This document shows positions 28,103-37,581 of a stretch of DNA of 64,000 bases, piece by piece. The notes under the pieces were generated by a model. The model saw only the letters and a program-made list of their open reading frames with translations. It did no database searches and was not told the origin of the DNA. Within the stretch, counting starts at the first letter, position 1; the number at the start of each line of letters is the position of its first letter. A program made the position numbers and the translations under genes. Source of the DNA: Pseudarthrobacter sp. Fe7 (lineage in GTDB: Bacteria; Actinomycetota; Actinomycetes; Actinomycetales; Micrococcaceae). Location of the stretch: positions 4,216,001-4,280,000 of the forward strand of contig CP099977.1 of NCBI GenBank assembly GCA_024372495.1. Reading direction: 5' to 3'.

Positions 28103-28137
28103 GAGTGGTGGCGGATCGTTGGGGACCGCCCCCACTC
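28103..28137. terminator. Bidirectional terminator between convergent genes
   Basis: GAGTGG/CCACTC and GGCGG/CCGCC arms form an imperfect stem with an 11-nt loop between the membrane-protein stop (27965) and the alpha-mannosidase stop (28173). A short CTGTTTAAT follows on the plus strand. Confidence 0.5.
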
Positions 28138-28172
28138 AGCCTGTTTAATAGGCCTTTCCGCGAGCCAAGCCC

Positions 28173-31100
28173 TTATTTCCGGGTGAACCTCAGGGTCACA
28201 AGCTGGAACGGCCGGAGCGTGAGCACGGCGCCGGTGCCGGTGGACTCGACCCCGGAGGCGTCGGTGGCGCGCTCCAGGAGGTCCGTGGGCGCAACTTCCT
28301 GCACCGGGAAGTTCGCCGTAATAGTCCCCGTTGAACGCTGCCCCAGCGACTCGTAGAGCCGGACCACGACGTCTCCCGAACCGTCCTGCGCCAGTTTGAC
28401 CGCTTCGATGACCAGGGCCGGGTTGGAGACGGAGAAAAGCGGCTCTACTGCTGCGGCACCGCTGACCAGCCGGGGCGCCAGGTTTGTCCGGTACCCTTCC
28501 TGGACGGCATCGGCAATATCAGCGCCCGGTCGGATGGCCACCGTCAGCTCGTGGCGCCCCCGGTCTGCATCCGGGTCAGGGAACTTTGGCGCCCGCAGGA
28601 GGGACAGGCGCACCGTGGTGGTGGTTCCGCCGTCGGACTCCCTGATGCTCCGGCCCACGTCGTGACCGTAGGTGGATGAGTTGGACACCGCCACGCCGTA
28701 GCCGGGTTCACCCACATGGATCCACCGGTGGGCGCAGATTTCGAACTTCGCGGCTTCCCACGAGGTGTTGGTGTGGGTGGGCCGGAACACGTGGCCGAAC
28801 TGTGTTTCCGCAGCCGACCGGTCAGCCCGGACGTCGAGGGCGAAGCCAAGCTTCAGCAGCTTTTCGCGCTCCTGCCAGTCAACGGAAGTGGTGATTTCCA
28901 GCGATGGGCTGCCGGGGGTGAGCCTGATGCGCTGGGTCAGCGGTGAGGTTCCTGCCAGCCGTTCCACAACAACCACGGCGCTGCTGCCTTCGTCTTCAAG
29001 CCGGACCGATTCTGCGTGGACCAGCGGCGTGACGTTGCGCCGGTAGAACTCGTCGATGTCCCAGGCGTCCCACTCGTTGGGGGTATCCCGGTGCAGTTCC
29101 AGCAGGTTGCCATGCTGGCCGGGGGCGATCGCTTCACGGCCGCTGGCGTGGTCGCGCAGGGAGACGAGAAGTCCGTCGGGGTCCACTACGGCCTGGATAA
29201 TCCCGTTGTCCAGGATGTAGCCGCCGCGGTGCGGTGTGGCCTGCGCCGGCTCCTGGTCAGTTGCCGGTTCAGCCGCCGCCAGGGCGGGTACCCCGGCCCT
29301 GGCATGCGGCGCGGCATTCAACAGGAACTGGCGGTCGCCGGTCCCCAGCATGACGGCCGCGGCGTGGCTGATCAGTGACTCAAGCGCCGTTTCGATGGCC
29401 TGGTAGTTCCGCTCGGCATCCTGGTGGACCCAGGCAATGGAGCCTGCCCGGAAGAATGTCATGGAACTGCTGCAGCAGCACCAGCTGCCACAGTCGCTTG
29501 AGCTCGGACCCGGGGTAGTCATAGGCACCACCGGCCCGGACGGCAGCCGTGGCGCACCAGAGCTCCGCTTCACGCAACAGGTGCTCGCTGCGCCGGTTGC
29601 CCTTCTTGGTGCGGGCCTGGCTGGTATACGTCCCGCGGTGCAGGCTCCAAGTACATCTCACCCACCCAGACCGGCAGGTTCGGGTAGTCTTCCTCGGCCT
29701 GCCGGAAGAAGCTCTCCGCGGATCCGATCCGGACCTTCGGCGATCCTTCCAGGTCCGCCGTGCGTGCAGCAGCGGCAAGCATTTCGCGGGTGGGACCGCC
29801 GCCGCCGTCGCCGTAACCAAACGGTACCAGCGACACCGTGCCGCGGCCGTGGTCGCGGTAATTGCGTTCGGCATGGGCCAGGTCCCTGCCGCTGAGATCC
29901 GAATTGTAGGTGTCCACGGGCGGGAAGTGGGTGAACAGCCGGGTGCCGTCGATTCCTTCCCAGTTGAAGGTGTGGTGGGGCATCCGGTTGGTCTGGTTCC
30001 AGGAAATCTTCTGCGTGAGGAACCAGCGGCTGCCCGCGGCCTTGACGATCTGGGGCAGTGCCGCGCTGTAGCCGAACGAGTCCGGGAGCCAAGCCTCCCT
30101 GCACTCAATGCCGAATTCCTCCAGGACGAAGCCCTTGCCCTCCACGAACTGCCGGGCCATGGCCTCCCCGCCGGGCATGTTGGTGTCCGATTCCACCCAC
30201 ATACCGCCGACGGGGACGAACTGCCCGGCGCGCACCTTTTCGCGGATCCGGCCGAACAGGTCCGGGTACAGCTCCTTGATCCAGGCCAGCTGCTGGGCGG
30301 AAGAACAGGAGAAGACAAAGCCGGGGTCTTCGTCCATCAGGGCCACCACGTTGGAAAAGGTCCTTGCGCATTTGCGGATGGTTTCCCGGACCGGCCAGAG
30401 CCATGCGGAGTCTATGTGCGCGTGCCCCGTGGCAACCAGTTGGTGTGCTGATGCGTAGGCGGGGCTGGCCAGGACGCCCGCGAGCGCCCGGCGCCCTGCC
30501 GCGGCAGTCCCGGCAACGTCGTCGGGGTCCATCACGTCCATCATGGCCTCAAGGGCCCGAAGGATCTCGTGGCGGCGCGGGAGTTCCAGCGGGAGCTGTT
30601 CCATGAGGCCGGCTAAGGTCCAGACGTCCTGCTGGAGTTCCCAGACGCACTGGTTCAACTCGGCGATCGCGATGCTCCCCAGCCGGTACTGCGGTGCACC
30701 CCCGGCGGTGGCCTTGTCACCCAGGGGGTGGCGGCAAAGGTCCAGCCCTGTGCCATGTCCGGATTCGCCGCCGCCTCGACGTAGAAGTCCACGGCCATGC
30801 CGCTGCCGAGCAGCTTCAGCGGGATGTACTGGTTGCGGGGCGAGATCGCCTTGATGATGCTGCCGTCCGGCCGCCAGGCGATGCCCTCGCACTGGAAGCC
30901 GGGGGCTTCAGTGGTGAACCCCAGGTCCACCACCACCTCCACCGTGGTGTCCGGGCCGCCGCCCCAGGATTCGGGAACCTCTCCCTGCAGCCGCAGCCAG
31001 GTGGTGCCCCACGGACGTCCCCAGGGCGCGCCGTGCTCCTGCGGCCGGAACTCCTGCCGCATCGCCTCGAGCGCCGGGACCGGCTCGTCGGGCACTTCCC

Positions 31101-31206
31101 AACTGCTCAGGCTAAGCGGGACCGTCCTGCTGTAGACGGCAGGGACTATGCGCTCACGCACAAACCTCGCCAGGCGGACTTCCGTGATCCTGCGGTCGTC
31201 ATGCAA
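28173..31206 (-). CDS. Alpha-mannosidase, GH38 (three frame breaks)
   Basis: About 1010 aa after correction, the usual GH38 length. It hydrolyses alpha-mannosides, probably in the cytoplasm since no signal peptide is present. GHAHIDSAWLWP holds zinc ligands, WLPDSFGY holds the nucleophile aspartate, and LLQQFHDILPGSS carries another zinc-site histidine. The N-terminal jelly-roll domain and C-terminal beta domains are present. Breaks: 29441-29445 and 29642-29646 (both an extra base in AGCT) and 30724-30728 (a GGGGG run that should be six). Start TTG 31206 with AGAGG 8 nt upstream. It is isolated from transport genes. A GTCCAT/ATGGAC dyad lies upstream at 31243-31257. Confidence 0.9.
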
Positions 31207-31242
31207 TATAAATCCTCTTTAGGCTGGAGACTGGATCATCGC

Positions 31243-31257
31243 GTCCATTCGATGGAC
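31243..31257. promoter_or_regulatory. Dyad upstream of the alpha-mannosidase gene
   Basis: GTCCATTCGATGGAC has 6-bp inverted arms around TCG, 37 bp upstream of the TTG start. It is a candidate repressor site; the regulator is not in this window. Confidence 0.35.
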
Positions 31258-31331
31258 AAATCTACCCGCTGGCAGCACCGCAACCAACCCCCTTTTGCCA
31301 GCGCGTCGCCTTCTCCGGGGCCTCAACGGCA

Positions 31332-32208
31332 CTACGTTCGCGGAATGGCGGGTTCGGGCCGCAGTATCCGGTTATCCCCGGCATAGATATTGAAACTGGT
31401 GCCCCGGCTGAATCCTGCCACCGTCAGCCCGTTTGCCTCCGCGAGTTCCACGGCAAGGCTGGAAGGGGCACTAACGGCGGCCAGGATGGGAATTCCGGCA
31501 AGCGAGGCTTTCTGCACCAGTTCAAACGACGCTCGGCCGGACACCTGGAGGACAGTCCCGGTCAGCGGCAGGAGGCCCTCACGCAGCGCCCAACCCACCA
31601 CCTTGTCCACGGCGTTGTGCCGCCCCACATCCTCGCGCAGGCACAGGAGCCGGGGCTCGCCGCCGTCAATCCTGAAAAGACCCGCCGCGTGCACGCCACC
31701 CGTATCGTCGAAGACGCGCTGGGACTCCCGCAGCAGCCCGGGCAGGGTGGCCAGGACTTTCGCGTCCACCCTCAGCGGGTCCGCCTGCGGGCTGTGGTGG
31801 GAGGACTTCTGGACCGCTTCGATGGAATCCGTCCCACAGATGCCGCAGGAGCCTGGACGTGTAGACCCGGCGGCCGGTGTCGGGAAGTGGAACATCCGGG
31901 CGCAGCTGGGCCTCCACCACATTGAACGTCTGGACGCCGTTTTCGTCCTCGCCCGCGCAGAACCGCAGCGAAACCAGCTGGCCCGGGTCCCATATAACGC
32001 CCTCGGACACCAGGAATCCGGCCACGAGGTCGAAGTCGTCGCCGGGTGTCCGCATGGTGACCGAGTAAGAAAGGCCACCCAGCCGTATTTCCAGCGGTTC
32101 CTCTACGGCGAGGATGTCTTCACGGTGGCGGACCGGGTACTCCAGTGAACTCGGCGACCCGTCCAGGACATACTTGTGCACCTTGCGGCGCCGGGTTACC
32201 CGTCCCAT
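31332..32208 (-). CDS. fdhD: Formate dehydrogenase accessory sulfurtransferase FdhD (one frame break)
   Basis: 291 aa after correction. FdhD passes sulfur from a cysteine desulfurase to the molybdenum cofactor, activating formate dehydrogenase. The catalytic CGxC motif is present as SSCGICGTDSIEAV, and the C-terminal LREDVGRHNAVDK and ASFELVQKA blocks are typical. The break lies exactly before the motif at 31850-31854 (AGCCT for AGCT); correction gives YTSSSCGICG. It lies upstream of nothing on its strand but follows moeA-DUF6457-mobA, forming a molybdenum-cofactor group. No formate dehydrogenase gene is in the window. Confidence 0.93.
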
Positions 32209-32268
32209 GTTCCACCCTGCCTGTTCATTACTCCATCATGGCACCAACAGGCACCCACCCGGGACGCC

Positions 32269-33705
32269 TCAGCCCAGCAGTGCACTCCAGTCCACCGGTC
32301 CGCTGGGCGCCTTGCCCTTGGGCTGGCCGGTGCGCGCGTTGCTTCGCGGTTTGGTTTTGGCCCCGCCCTCCCCGGGGCGCGGAATAGGCGCCCCCCATGG
32401 CAGCGCGAAGGCGGGCACCAGTTCGCCCAGCTGCACTCCGTGCGGCGGCACCACCAGCACCCCGTCAGCGGCCGCCAGTCCGCGCATCATTCCCGGCCCC
32501 GTGTGCTGCGCCGGGGAGGCCATGCCGTACAACAGCCGGAACGGCATCAGCCGGGTACGTCCGGGGTCCGGATCGATCATGGCCCCGCAGGGCACTTCCT
32601 GCACCGACGGCATAGGCCGGTGCCCCAGTGCCGCCAGCAGTGGAGCCCCCACGGTAGAGAGGGCCATCATCGCTGCCAGCGGGTTGCCGGGAAGCCCCAG
32701 GACGAAGCGGCCGTCCGGCAGTTCCGCGAGAACCGCGGGGTGGCCGGGCCGCATTGCCACGCCGTCGATGATGAGCCGGCCGCCGAGTTCCGCGACCGCC
32801 CGCCGGAGGTGGTCCGTTCCTGAGCGTCCGGTACCCCCGGTGGTGATGACGACGTCGGCAGGCAGGTCCGGCCCGCCGGGCACCTCAGGCAGCACGTCTT
32901 CAAGCGCCGCCAGCCATTCGGCGTAGGAGTCTCCGATCCGCTGCTGCCCGCCGGCGATGCCGCCCAGCATGGCTATGACTTCGGGCAGTTGCGGGCCGAA
33001 AGTGTCGCGCACCTGCCCCGGGGCCGGGGTGCCCTGCTCCACCACCTCCGACCCGGTCATCACCAAGCGGACCACCGGCTTTCCCTGGACCTGCACCTCG
33101 TCGTAGCCGGCCAGGGCTGCCAGGGCCAGGTGCGCGGGGTTGAGCTCCAACCCGGCCTTGACCAGGGTGTCCCCCTCAAGGGCTTCCTCGCCGGCCTTCC
33201 TGACGTGCTCTCCCGCGCGGGGCTCGCCGGGGCGGGACTTGCCTCCGGTCGCCAGGACAGGGAGGCCCTCGTCGTCCGTGCCCAGGACAGCGTTCTCGGT
33301 GCGCAGGACGGCCTTGCCGCCGGGTGGGATGAGGCCGCCCGTGGCGATGGGGCTGGCCTGGTGCGGTGCCAACCGGGTTCCGGGTTCCACCGGGATCCAC
33401 GGGCCGCTTCCGTTGACTGCCCAGCCGTCCATGGCTGAGGAAGCGTAGTGCGGCATGTCCTGGAGGGCCACGATGTCCCGGTCGAGTTTGCGGCCCAGGG
33501 CTATCCGAAGCGCCACCGGACCAGGAGGGATCGGCGTTGCCGCATCGAACGCAGCCTGCCGGGCCTCTTCCCAGGTGTGCGCCGCATGGTGGTGGCCGGC
33601 ATGGCCTTGTTCAGCGTCCTGCTGCGCCGCCGCTTCCCTGCCCAGCGGCGCGGACGGGTCGGTACCCGGCGGCGCCGCCGGATCACTTTGGGGCTCTGCG
33701 GTCAT
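32269..33705 (-). CDS. moeA: Molybdopterin molybdenumtransferase MoeA
   Basis: 478 aa. MoeA inserts molybdate into adenylated molybdopterin. Recognisable segments are MPHYASSAMDGWAV in domain 3, VITTGGTGRSGTDHLRRAV in the MoCF-binding domain, GLPGNPLAAMMAL and a C-terminal MoeA domain IV. Unusually, the first 55 residues are Ala/Pro-rich and contain a histidine cluster (GHAGHHHAAH), which could bind metal. The C-terminus is also extended with basic residues. The start ATG 33705 overlaps the stop of the DUF6457 gene by 4 bp. Confidence 0.93.
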   Translation of the reverse strand: MTAEPQSDPAAPPGTDPSAPLGREAAAQQDAEQGHAGHHHAAHTWEEARQAAFDAATPIPPGPVALRIALGRKLDRDIVALQDMPHYASSAMDGWAVNGSGPWIPVEPGTRLAPHQASPIATGGLIPPGGKAVLRTENAVLGTDDEGLPVLATGGKSRPGEPRAGEHVRKAGEEALEGDTLVKAGLELNPAHLALAALAGYDEVQVQGKPVVRLVMTGSEVVEQGTPAPGQVRDTFGPQLPEVIAMLGGIAGGQQRIGDSYAEWLAALEDVLPEVPGGPDLPADVVITTGGTGRSGTDHLRRAVAELGGRLIIDGVAMRPGHPAVLAELPDGRFVLGLPGNPLAAMMALSTVGAPLLAALGHRPMPSVQEVPCGAMIDPDPGRTRLMPFRLLYGMASPAQHTGPGMMRGLAAADGVLVVPPHGVQLGELVPAFALPWGAPIPRPGEGGAKTKPRSNARTGQPKGKAPSGPVDWSALLG

Positions 33706-33995
33706 TCGCCGGGAGCCCCGGCGGCTTCAGCGTCGTAGTCAGCCGCCAGGGAACGGGCAACGGCCAACGCCGCATCCATGGACGCCGCATCCATCTCCCT
33801 GCCGGGAGCGGCAGCCAGTCCCGCGGCGTAGCCGGCGATGAACGTGGTGAGCGGAGCGGCCGGCCGGACAACCGCATGGGCGGCAACGCCCGCAAGCGCC
33901 AGCACGGCGTTGACATCCACCTGGACATTCTCAAGCTTGTACGCCTGGAGAAGTGCCCTGCACCACTCTTCCAGCGTTTCGTCCTGGCTTTTCAC
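33702..33995 (-). CDS. DUF6457 protein
   Basis: 97 aa. EEWCRALLQAY and a helical AAPLTTFIAGYAAGLAAA segment are typical of the small actinobacterial DUF6457 protein that is regularly encoded, and sometimes fused, with MobA. The role is unknown, presumably molybdenum-cofactor related. It overlaps both neighbours by ATGA (mobA upstream, moeA downstream), so it is translated in lockstep with them. Confidence 0.82.
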   Translation of the reverse strand: MKSQDETLEEWCRALLQAYKLENVQVDVNAVLALAGVAAHAVVRPAAPLTTFIAGYAAGLAAAPGREMDAASMDAALAVARSLAADYDAEAAGAPGE

Positions 33996-34699
33996 GAATT
34001 GCCTCCCACGTTAGCTCCGCCCGCGCGCCGGTCCTGGCCTGCACGCTGGTTTCCGGCGGCAACCCCCAGCGCGGCAGCATCGTCCCAGGTATCCACATCT
34101 GAAGTGGACCCGGCGGGGACTGGGACAAGCTGCACGTCCAGACTAGCAAGGAGCGCCCTGACAGAGCCGTTGACCAGAGCGTTGCGGGCAGCGAGGTCCG
34201 CGCAGGCCTTTGTTAACCCGGCTGTGCGATAAAAACCGGCCAGGGGCTGAACCCTGCCGTCTGCGGCACGCGCCATGACACCGTCCCCGCCGTCCTTTCC
34301 GGCAACGGACCGCGCCAAGGCATCCTGCAGCACCGTCACCGCGTGGGAAGCCATGGGCATGTCGCACGCCAGCACAAGGGTGTAGGCGGCTTCTTCACCA
34401 CCCGTGGCCAGGGCATCCAATCCCGCGGAAATTCCTGCCGCCGGGCCGCTGAACGGCGGCTCCTCCCGGCACATCAGCAGGGTGGAAGGCCACGCTGGCT
34501 GAGGCAGCTGGGCTTCATGTGAGAAGGACCCTCCATCACCCACAACAGCGATTCGCCGGGCACCGGCGGCTGCGGCAACGGAGCGCCCCAGGAGGGTCTG
34601 GCCCTGGAAGACCAGCCACTGCTTGGGCACGCCGCCCAGCCGGGAAGACCGCCCTCCGGCCAGGATCAAGGCATCGAAGGCCAACCTGTTCACATGCAC
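33992..34699 (-). CDS. mobA: Molybdenum cofactor guanylyltransferase-like protein
   Basis: 235 aa nucleotidyltransferase. The signature LILAGGRSSRLGGVPKQWL is the GTP-binding loop of MobA/CTP-transfer enzymes, and LACDMPM contains the metal-binding aspartate. It attaches GMP (or CMP) to molybdenum cofactor. Start GTG 34699; GTG 34693 is also possible. First gene of the mobA-DUF6457-moeA chain. The C-terminal 20 residues (GNQRAGQDRRAGGANVGGNS) look like an unstructured tail. Confidence 0.9.
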   Translation of the reverse strand: MHVNRLAFDALILAGGRSSRLGGVPKQWLVFQGQTLLGRSVAAAAGARRIAVVGDGGSFSHEAQLPQPAWPSTLLMCREEPPFSGPAAGISAGLDALATGGEEAAYTLVLACDMPMASHAVTVLQDALARSVAGKDGGDGVMARAADGRVQPLAGFYRTAGLTKACADLAARNALVNGSVRALLASLDVQLVPVPAGSTSDVDTWDDAAALGVAAGNQRAGQDRRAGGANVGGNS

Positions 34700-34822
34700 T
34701 CCCCCAGCCTAGCGATCAGCACGGGCGGGTGCGGAGGGCTAAACCAACAGCCTGGGTGTCAGGCAGCGCAATCGACCGTGCAGCCCAGCGGGTCAGGCAC
34801 CAGAGGCTCAGGCACCAGTGGG

Positions 34823-35324
34823 TCAGGCAGCGCGCTCCGGAAGCAGGAACGGATCCCACGCGGGCGTAGGCTTCTCCAGGCTCCTTGATCTGCCAGATGG
34901 TTCCATGCGGGGGCTCGGGGACGAACCGCAGGGTCCATCCCATCTCGGCCGGAGTATGGTCGCCCTTGACGTTGTTGCACCGCAGGCAGGCGGCCACCAG
35001 GTTCTCCCATGAATCGGCGCCGCCCCGGGACTTGGGGTGCACGTGGTCGATGGTGTGCGCCGCTTTGCCGCAGTACGCACATTTGTGCCCGTCACGGCGG
35101 AGCACACCGCGGCGGCTGACTGCCGTTGAGTGGTTGTACCGGGGCCGGATGTAGCGGTTGAGGAGGATCACGGACGGGCGGCCCAGGACGTCGGTGGGCC
35201 CCACCACAGGGTCATCCCCTTCGGCCACCACGCTTGCCTTGCCCGTGAGCACAAGCACCAGCGCCCGGCGGAAAGTGATAACCGCCAGCGGTTCATATCC
35301 AGCATTCAGAACGAGAGTGCGCAT
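34823..35324 (-). CDS. HNH endonuclease, RecB-independent small type (one frame break)
   Basis: 166 aa after correction. MRTLVLNAGYEPLAV starts a domain found in conserved actinobacterial HNH proteins. CAYCGKAAHTIDHVHPKSRGG and ACLRCNNVKGDHTP supply zinc cysteines and the HNH active site. It is a likely DNA nuclease, conserved and chromosomal, with unknown physiology. The break at 34878-34882 is AGGCT for AGCT; correction yields IKELEKPTPAWDPFLLPERAA and a TGA at 34823. Short TCAGGCACCAG-like repeats lie between this stop and mobA. Confidence 0.85.
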
Positions 35325-35516
35325 GCACTTACCTCTTCACGGCCGCACCCGTCAGGGGCACGAGGGCCGGCTGCCCTCGGCATATCCGGGCTATGGATCG
35401 ACATCACAAGAGTAAACAAAGAAGTGCAAAATCAGGTAATCGCCGCCCCCCGGAGCCCCTTTCCGGCTGGAGGACTGGGAAAAGGCAGGAATGCGGGCGC
35501 CACACTTATCAAGCGC

Positions 35517-35549
35517 AAAGGACCCCCGCCTTGTTGGCGGGGGTCCTTT
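35517..35549. terminator. Strong terminator hairpin after the NlpC/P60 gene
   Basis: AAAGGACCCCCGCC and GGCGGGGGTCCTTT form a perfect 14-bp stem with a TTGTT loop. It lies 48 bp past the stop of the NlpC/P60 gene on the minus strand. The rest of the 272-bp gap up to the HNH start holds nothing recognisable. Confidence 0.8.
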
Positions 35550-35596
35550 GTAAGCAGCACATGGCCGGCGCCGGGTGAGGCCGGCACGGTAAATGC

Positions 35597-36367
35597 CTAC
35601 CGTACGCGAATCGCAACCGGTCCGGAGCCGACGTTGGCGCTGAAGACCACGGTGTCGTTGCCGTTGAAGCCGCCGTGCACAGCCATGCCGTTTCCGGCGT
35701 AAACGGCGATGTGGGCCATGCCGCCGCCACCGTCAGCGTAGTACAGCAGGTCGCCGGGCTGGGCCTGGGACATGGGCACGCGGTCACCGAGCGAAAGGTA
35801 GCCGGCGGGCCAGTCGTGGAAGTGGATGCCGACGGCGGCCAGGGCGTTGGTCACCAGCATGGTGCAGTCCTGGTGCACACCCGCCTGGGCGTAGGCGGCG
35901 GAGAGAATTGCAGCGCCCTTGCCGCTGGCGGATACCTGGGCTGCGGGAGCGGCCTGGGCAGCAGCGGTGGTGGCAACCTTGGCAGTGATCTTCGGAGCGG
36001 CCACCGGCTGGGCGGCAGGAGCGGCTTCCTGGACCTGGACCTGGGGCGCAGGCTCGACGACGGGGGCCGGCGTGGTGGTCACGGCCGGCTTCTCGTAGCT
36101 GATCGCAATGGTGGAAGCTGCGGAGATCGGCGCGTCGACGGCGGATTCAACTTCCAGCTGGGATGCCGGAGCGGAATCGCGCTTGACGTTGGCGTCGGCA
36201 GCGTTTGCTGCGATGCCGCTGGTCAGGACCAGTCCGGAAGCGGCAGCGATGACCGCAGCCTGGCGGCCCATGCCGCCGGCGTTGTCGCTGACAGCTTTCG
36301 CAATGACAGCGATCGAGTTGGTTTTGGTGGCCTCGGCGCGGTGCCGTGCGGTAGCACGAGTCGTCAT
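35597..36367 (-). CDS. Secreted NlpC/P60-like peptidase (atypical)
   Basis: 256 aa. A signal-like segment (AAVIAAASGLVLTSGIAANA, residues about 37-56) and a long Pro/Ala/Val/Gln-rich linker lead to a C-terminal NlpC/P60 domain of about 110 residues. It has HQDCTMLVTNALAAVGI around the presumed catalytic cysteine, QPGDLLYY and MAHIAVYAG with the catalytic histidine. The usual DCSG is DCTM here, and the region resembles peptidoglycan endopeptidases that cut stem peptides. It follows a second NlpC/P60 gene with the same N-terminal layout. It lacks its own riboswitch. Confidence 0.82.
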   Translation of the reverse strand: MTTRATARHRAEATKTNSIAVIAKAVSDNAGGMGRQAAVIAAASGLVLTSGIAANAADANVKRDSAPASQLEVESAVDAPISAASTIAISYEKPAVTTTPAPVVEPAPQVQVQEAAPAAQPVAAPKITAKVATTAAAQAAPAAQVSASGKGAAILSAAYAQAGVHQDCTMLVTNALAAVGIHFHDWPAGYLSLGDRVPMSQAQPGDLLYYADGGGGMAHIAVYAGNGMAVHGGFNGNDTVVFSANVGSGPVAIRVR

Positions 36368-36424
36368 CAGTTCTCTCTTTCGTTTTTCCTTCGAACCGCT
36401 TGTAGGCAGACGCAGGGGTTGGAC

Positions 36425-36453
36425 GCGCCGGCATCTTGGGGGTACGCCGGCGC
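36425..36453. other. Hairpin between the two NlpC/P60 genes
   Basis: GCGCCGGC and GCCGGCGC flank a 13-nt loop in the 162-bp leader of the downstream NlpC/P60 gene. There is no T-tract. It may be an mRNA stabilising or processing stem. No riboswitch consensus is visible here. Confidence 0.4.
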
Positions 36454-36529
36454 ATCCCGAACGGGGATGTGGTTTCTAGCGAAAAAGCTTTGGGCAAAGA
36501 AATAGCCCTTGGAGCGTGGAGCCCAAGAA

Positions 36530-37269
36530 CTACTTGTTGAGGTGGTAGTACGACGAGCTACCGGTGGCTGCCGGGGAGTGCAGCATCGTGCCCTGGGAGG
36601 GGTTGAGTGCGCTGATCATCATGCCGTTGCCGACGTAGATGCCTACGTGTGCGCCGCCGTTCTGGACCACCAGGTCACCCGGCTGGGGGTGGAGGTGGGC
36701 GTCATGATGCTCCACGCGTTGGTGCGGGGGATGCTGATTCCGGCCTGGGCGTAAGCCCACTGGACGAACCCAGAGCAGTCCCAGCCCGTGACGGGGCTGG
36801 TGCCGCCCCATACGTACGAGTGGCCGATGCCGGTGTAGGCGATGGCTGCGATGCCGGAAGTGGCCGCGGAAACGGTCTCGACGGCCTTGGCGACCGGGGC
36901 TGCGTCCTGGCCGACGGCGGCTGCGGCATCCGCGGCCGGGGCGGTGGACTGGGGACGCACCGCTTCCACCTTTGGTGCGGCGGTGGTCTTGACGACGGGA
37001 CGCTCGAAGGAAACCGTAGCCGTGGGGGCGGCGGTGACGAGGGCGGCCTGGGCAGAACCCGACTCGGTGGACGCAGAGACACCGGCAGTGGTGTCAGCTG
37101 CGGTGGCCGGCAGGCCCATGCTCAGGATGAGGCCTGAGGCGGCTGCCACGACGGCAGCCTGGCGGCCTACGGTTCCGGCATTTGCGCTCACGGCCTTGGA
37201 CACAGCGTCCAGGGGGTTGACGCGAACCGTTTGCGCACGGTGGCGCGCAGAATGATGGCGTGAAGACAC
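36530..37269 (-). CDS. Secreted NlpC/P60 peptidoglycan endopeptidase (one frame break)
   Basis: About 246 aa after correction. The signal segment AAVVAAASGLILSMGLPATA is almost identical in plan to its neighbour. The catalytic NlpC/P60 domain has WDCSGFVQWAYAQAGI (cysteine) and AHVGIYVGNG (histidine). It probably hydrolyses peptidoglycan stem peptides during growth or division. GTG 37269 is chosen with AGAGG 8 nt upstream; the TTG at 37287 would lie inside the riboswitch. The frame breaks at 36685-36689, where GGGGG should be GGGGGG. A c-di-AMP riboswitch occupies the leader. Confidence 0.87.
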
Positions 37270-37284
37270 GAAGGTAGCCTCTCC

Positions 37285-37420
37285 CAATGCCTGCGAGGTG
37301 AGCTGTCGGATTCGGATGGGAGTTCACCCGGCCACTTTGCTTCCTGCGAAGCTCATGACTTAACCCCAAGGCCTTCTGAAGTGAAGGCCAAAATTGGTTC
37401 CCCCGCCCCTGCCAGACGAT
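37285..37420 (-). ncRNA. c-di-AMP riboswitch (ydaO/yuaA type)
   Basis: In the minus-strand leader of the NlpC/P60 gene. The conserved elements read GGGGGAACCAA, then TTGGGGTTAAG, then GAATCCGACAGCTCACC and CTCGCAGGC at the 3' end, in the order and spacing of the ydaO motif. High c-di-AMP should switch the downstream cell-wall peptidase off. Together with the hairpin at 37472-37496 this accounts for most of the 312-bp gap before the M23 gene. Confidence 0.88.
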
Positions 37421-37471
37421 GAAATGCGAACGGACCTTGAGCGGTGGCAGAGTTAGGCAATCCACTCAAGA

Positions 37472-37496
37472 GCGTCAACTTCGGAAAAGTTGACGC
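37472..37496. terminator. Hairpin after the M23 gene
   Basis: GCGTCAACTT and AAGTTGACGC form a perfect 10-bp stem with a 5-nt loop between the M23 stop (37582) and the next riboswitch. It is a likely terminator of the M23 transcript, with only a short TCTTGAG following. Confidence 0.5.
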
Positions 37497-37581
37497 GAGT
37501 TAGACGGTACAGCAGTTTTCTTTCAATGTCACATTCAGGTCACGGCGGGTTGCTGGGATCTGAGAGTGAGCAATCATACGG

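Noticed and set aside
34700-34822. CRISPR-like or tandem repeat near TCAGGCACCAG
   Set aside because: Only three short, imperfect copies without constant spacers; no cas genes.
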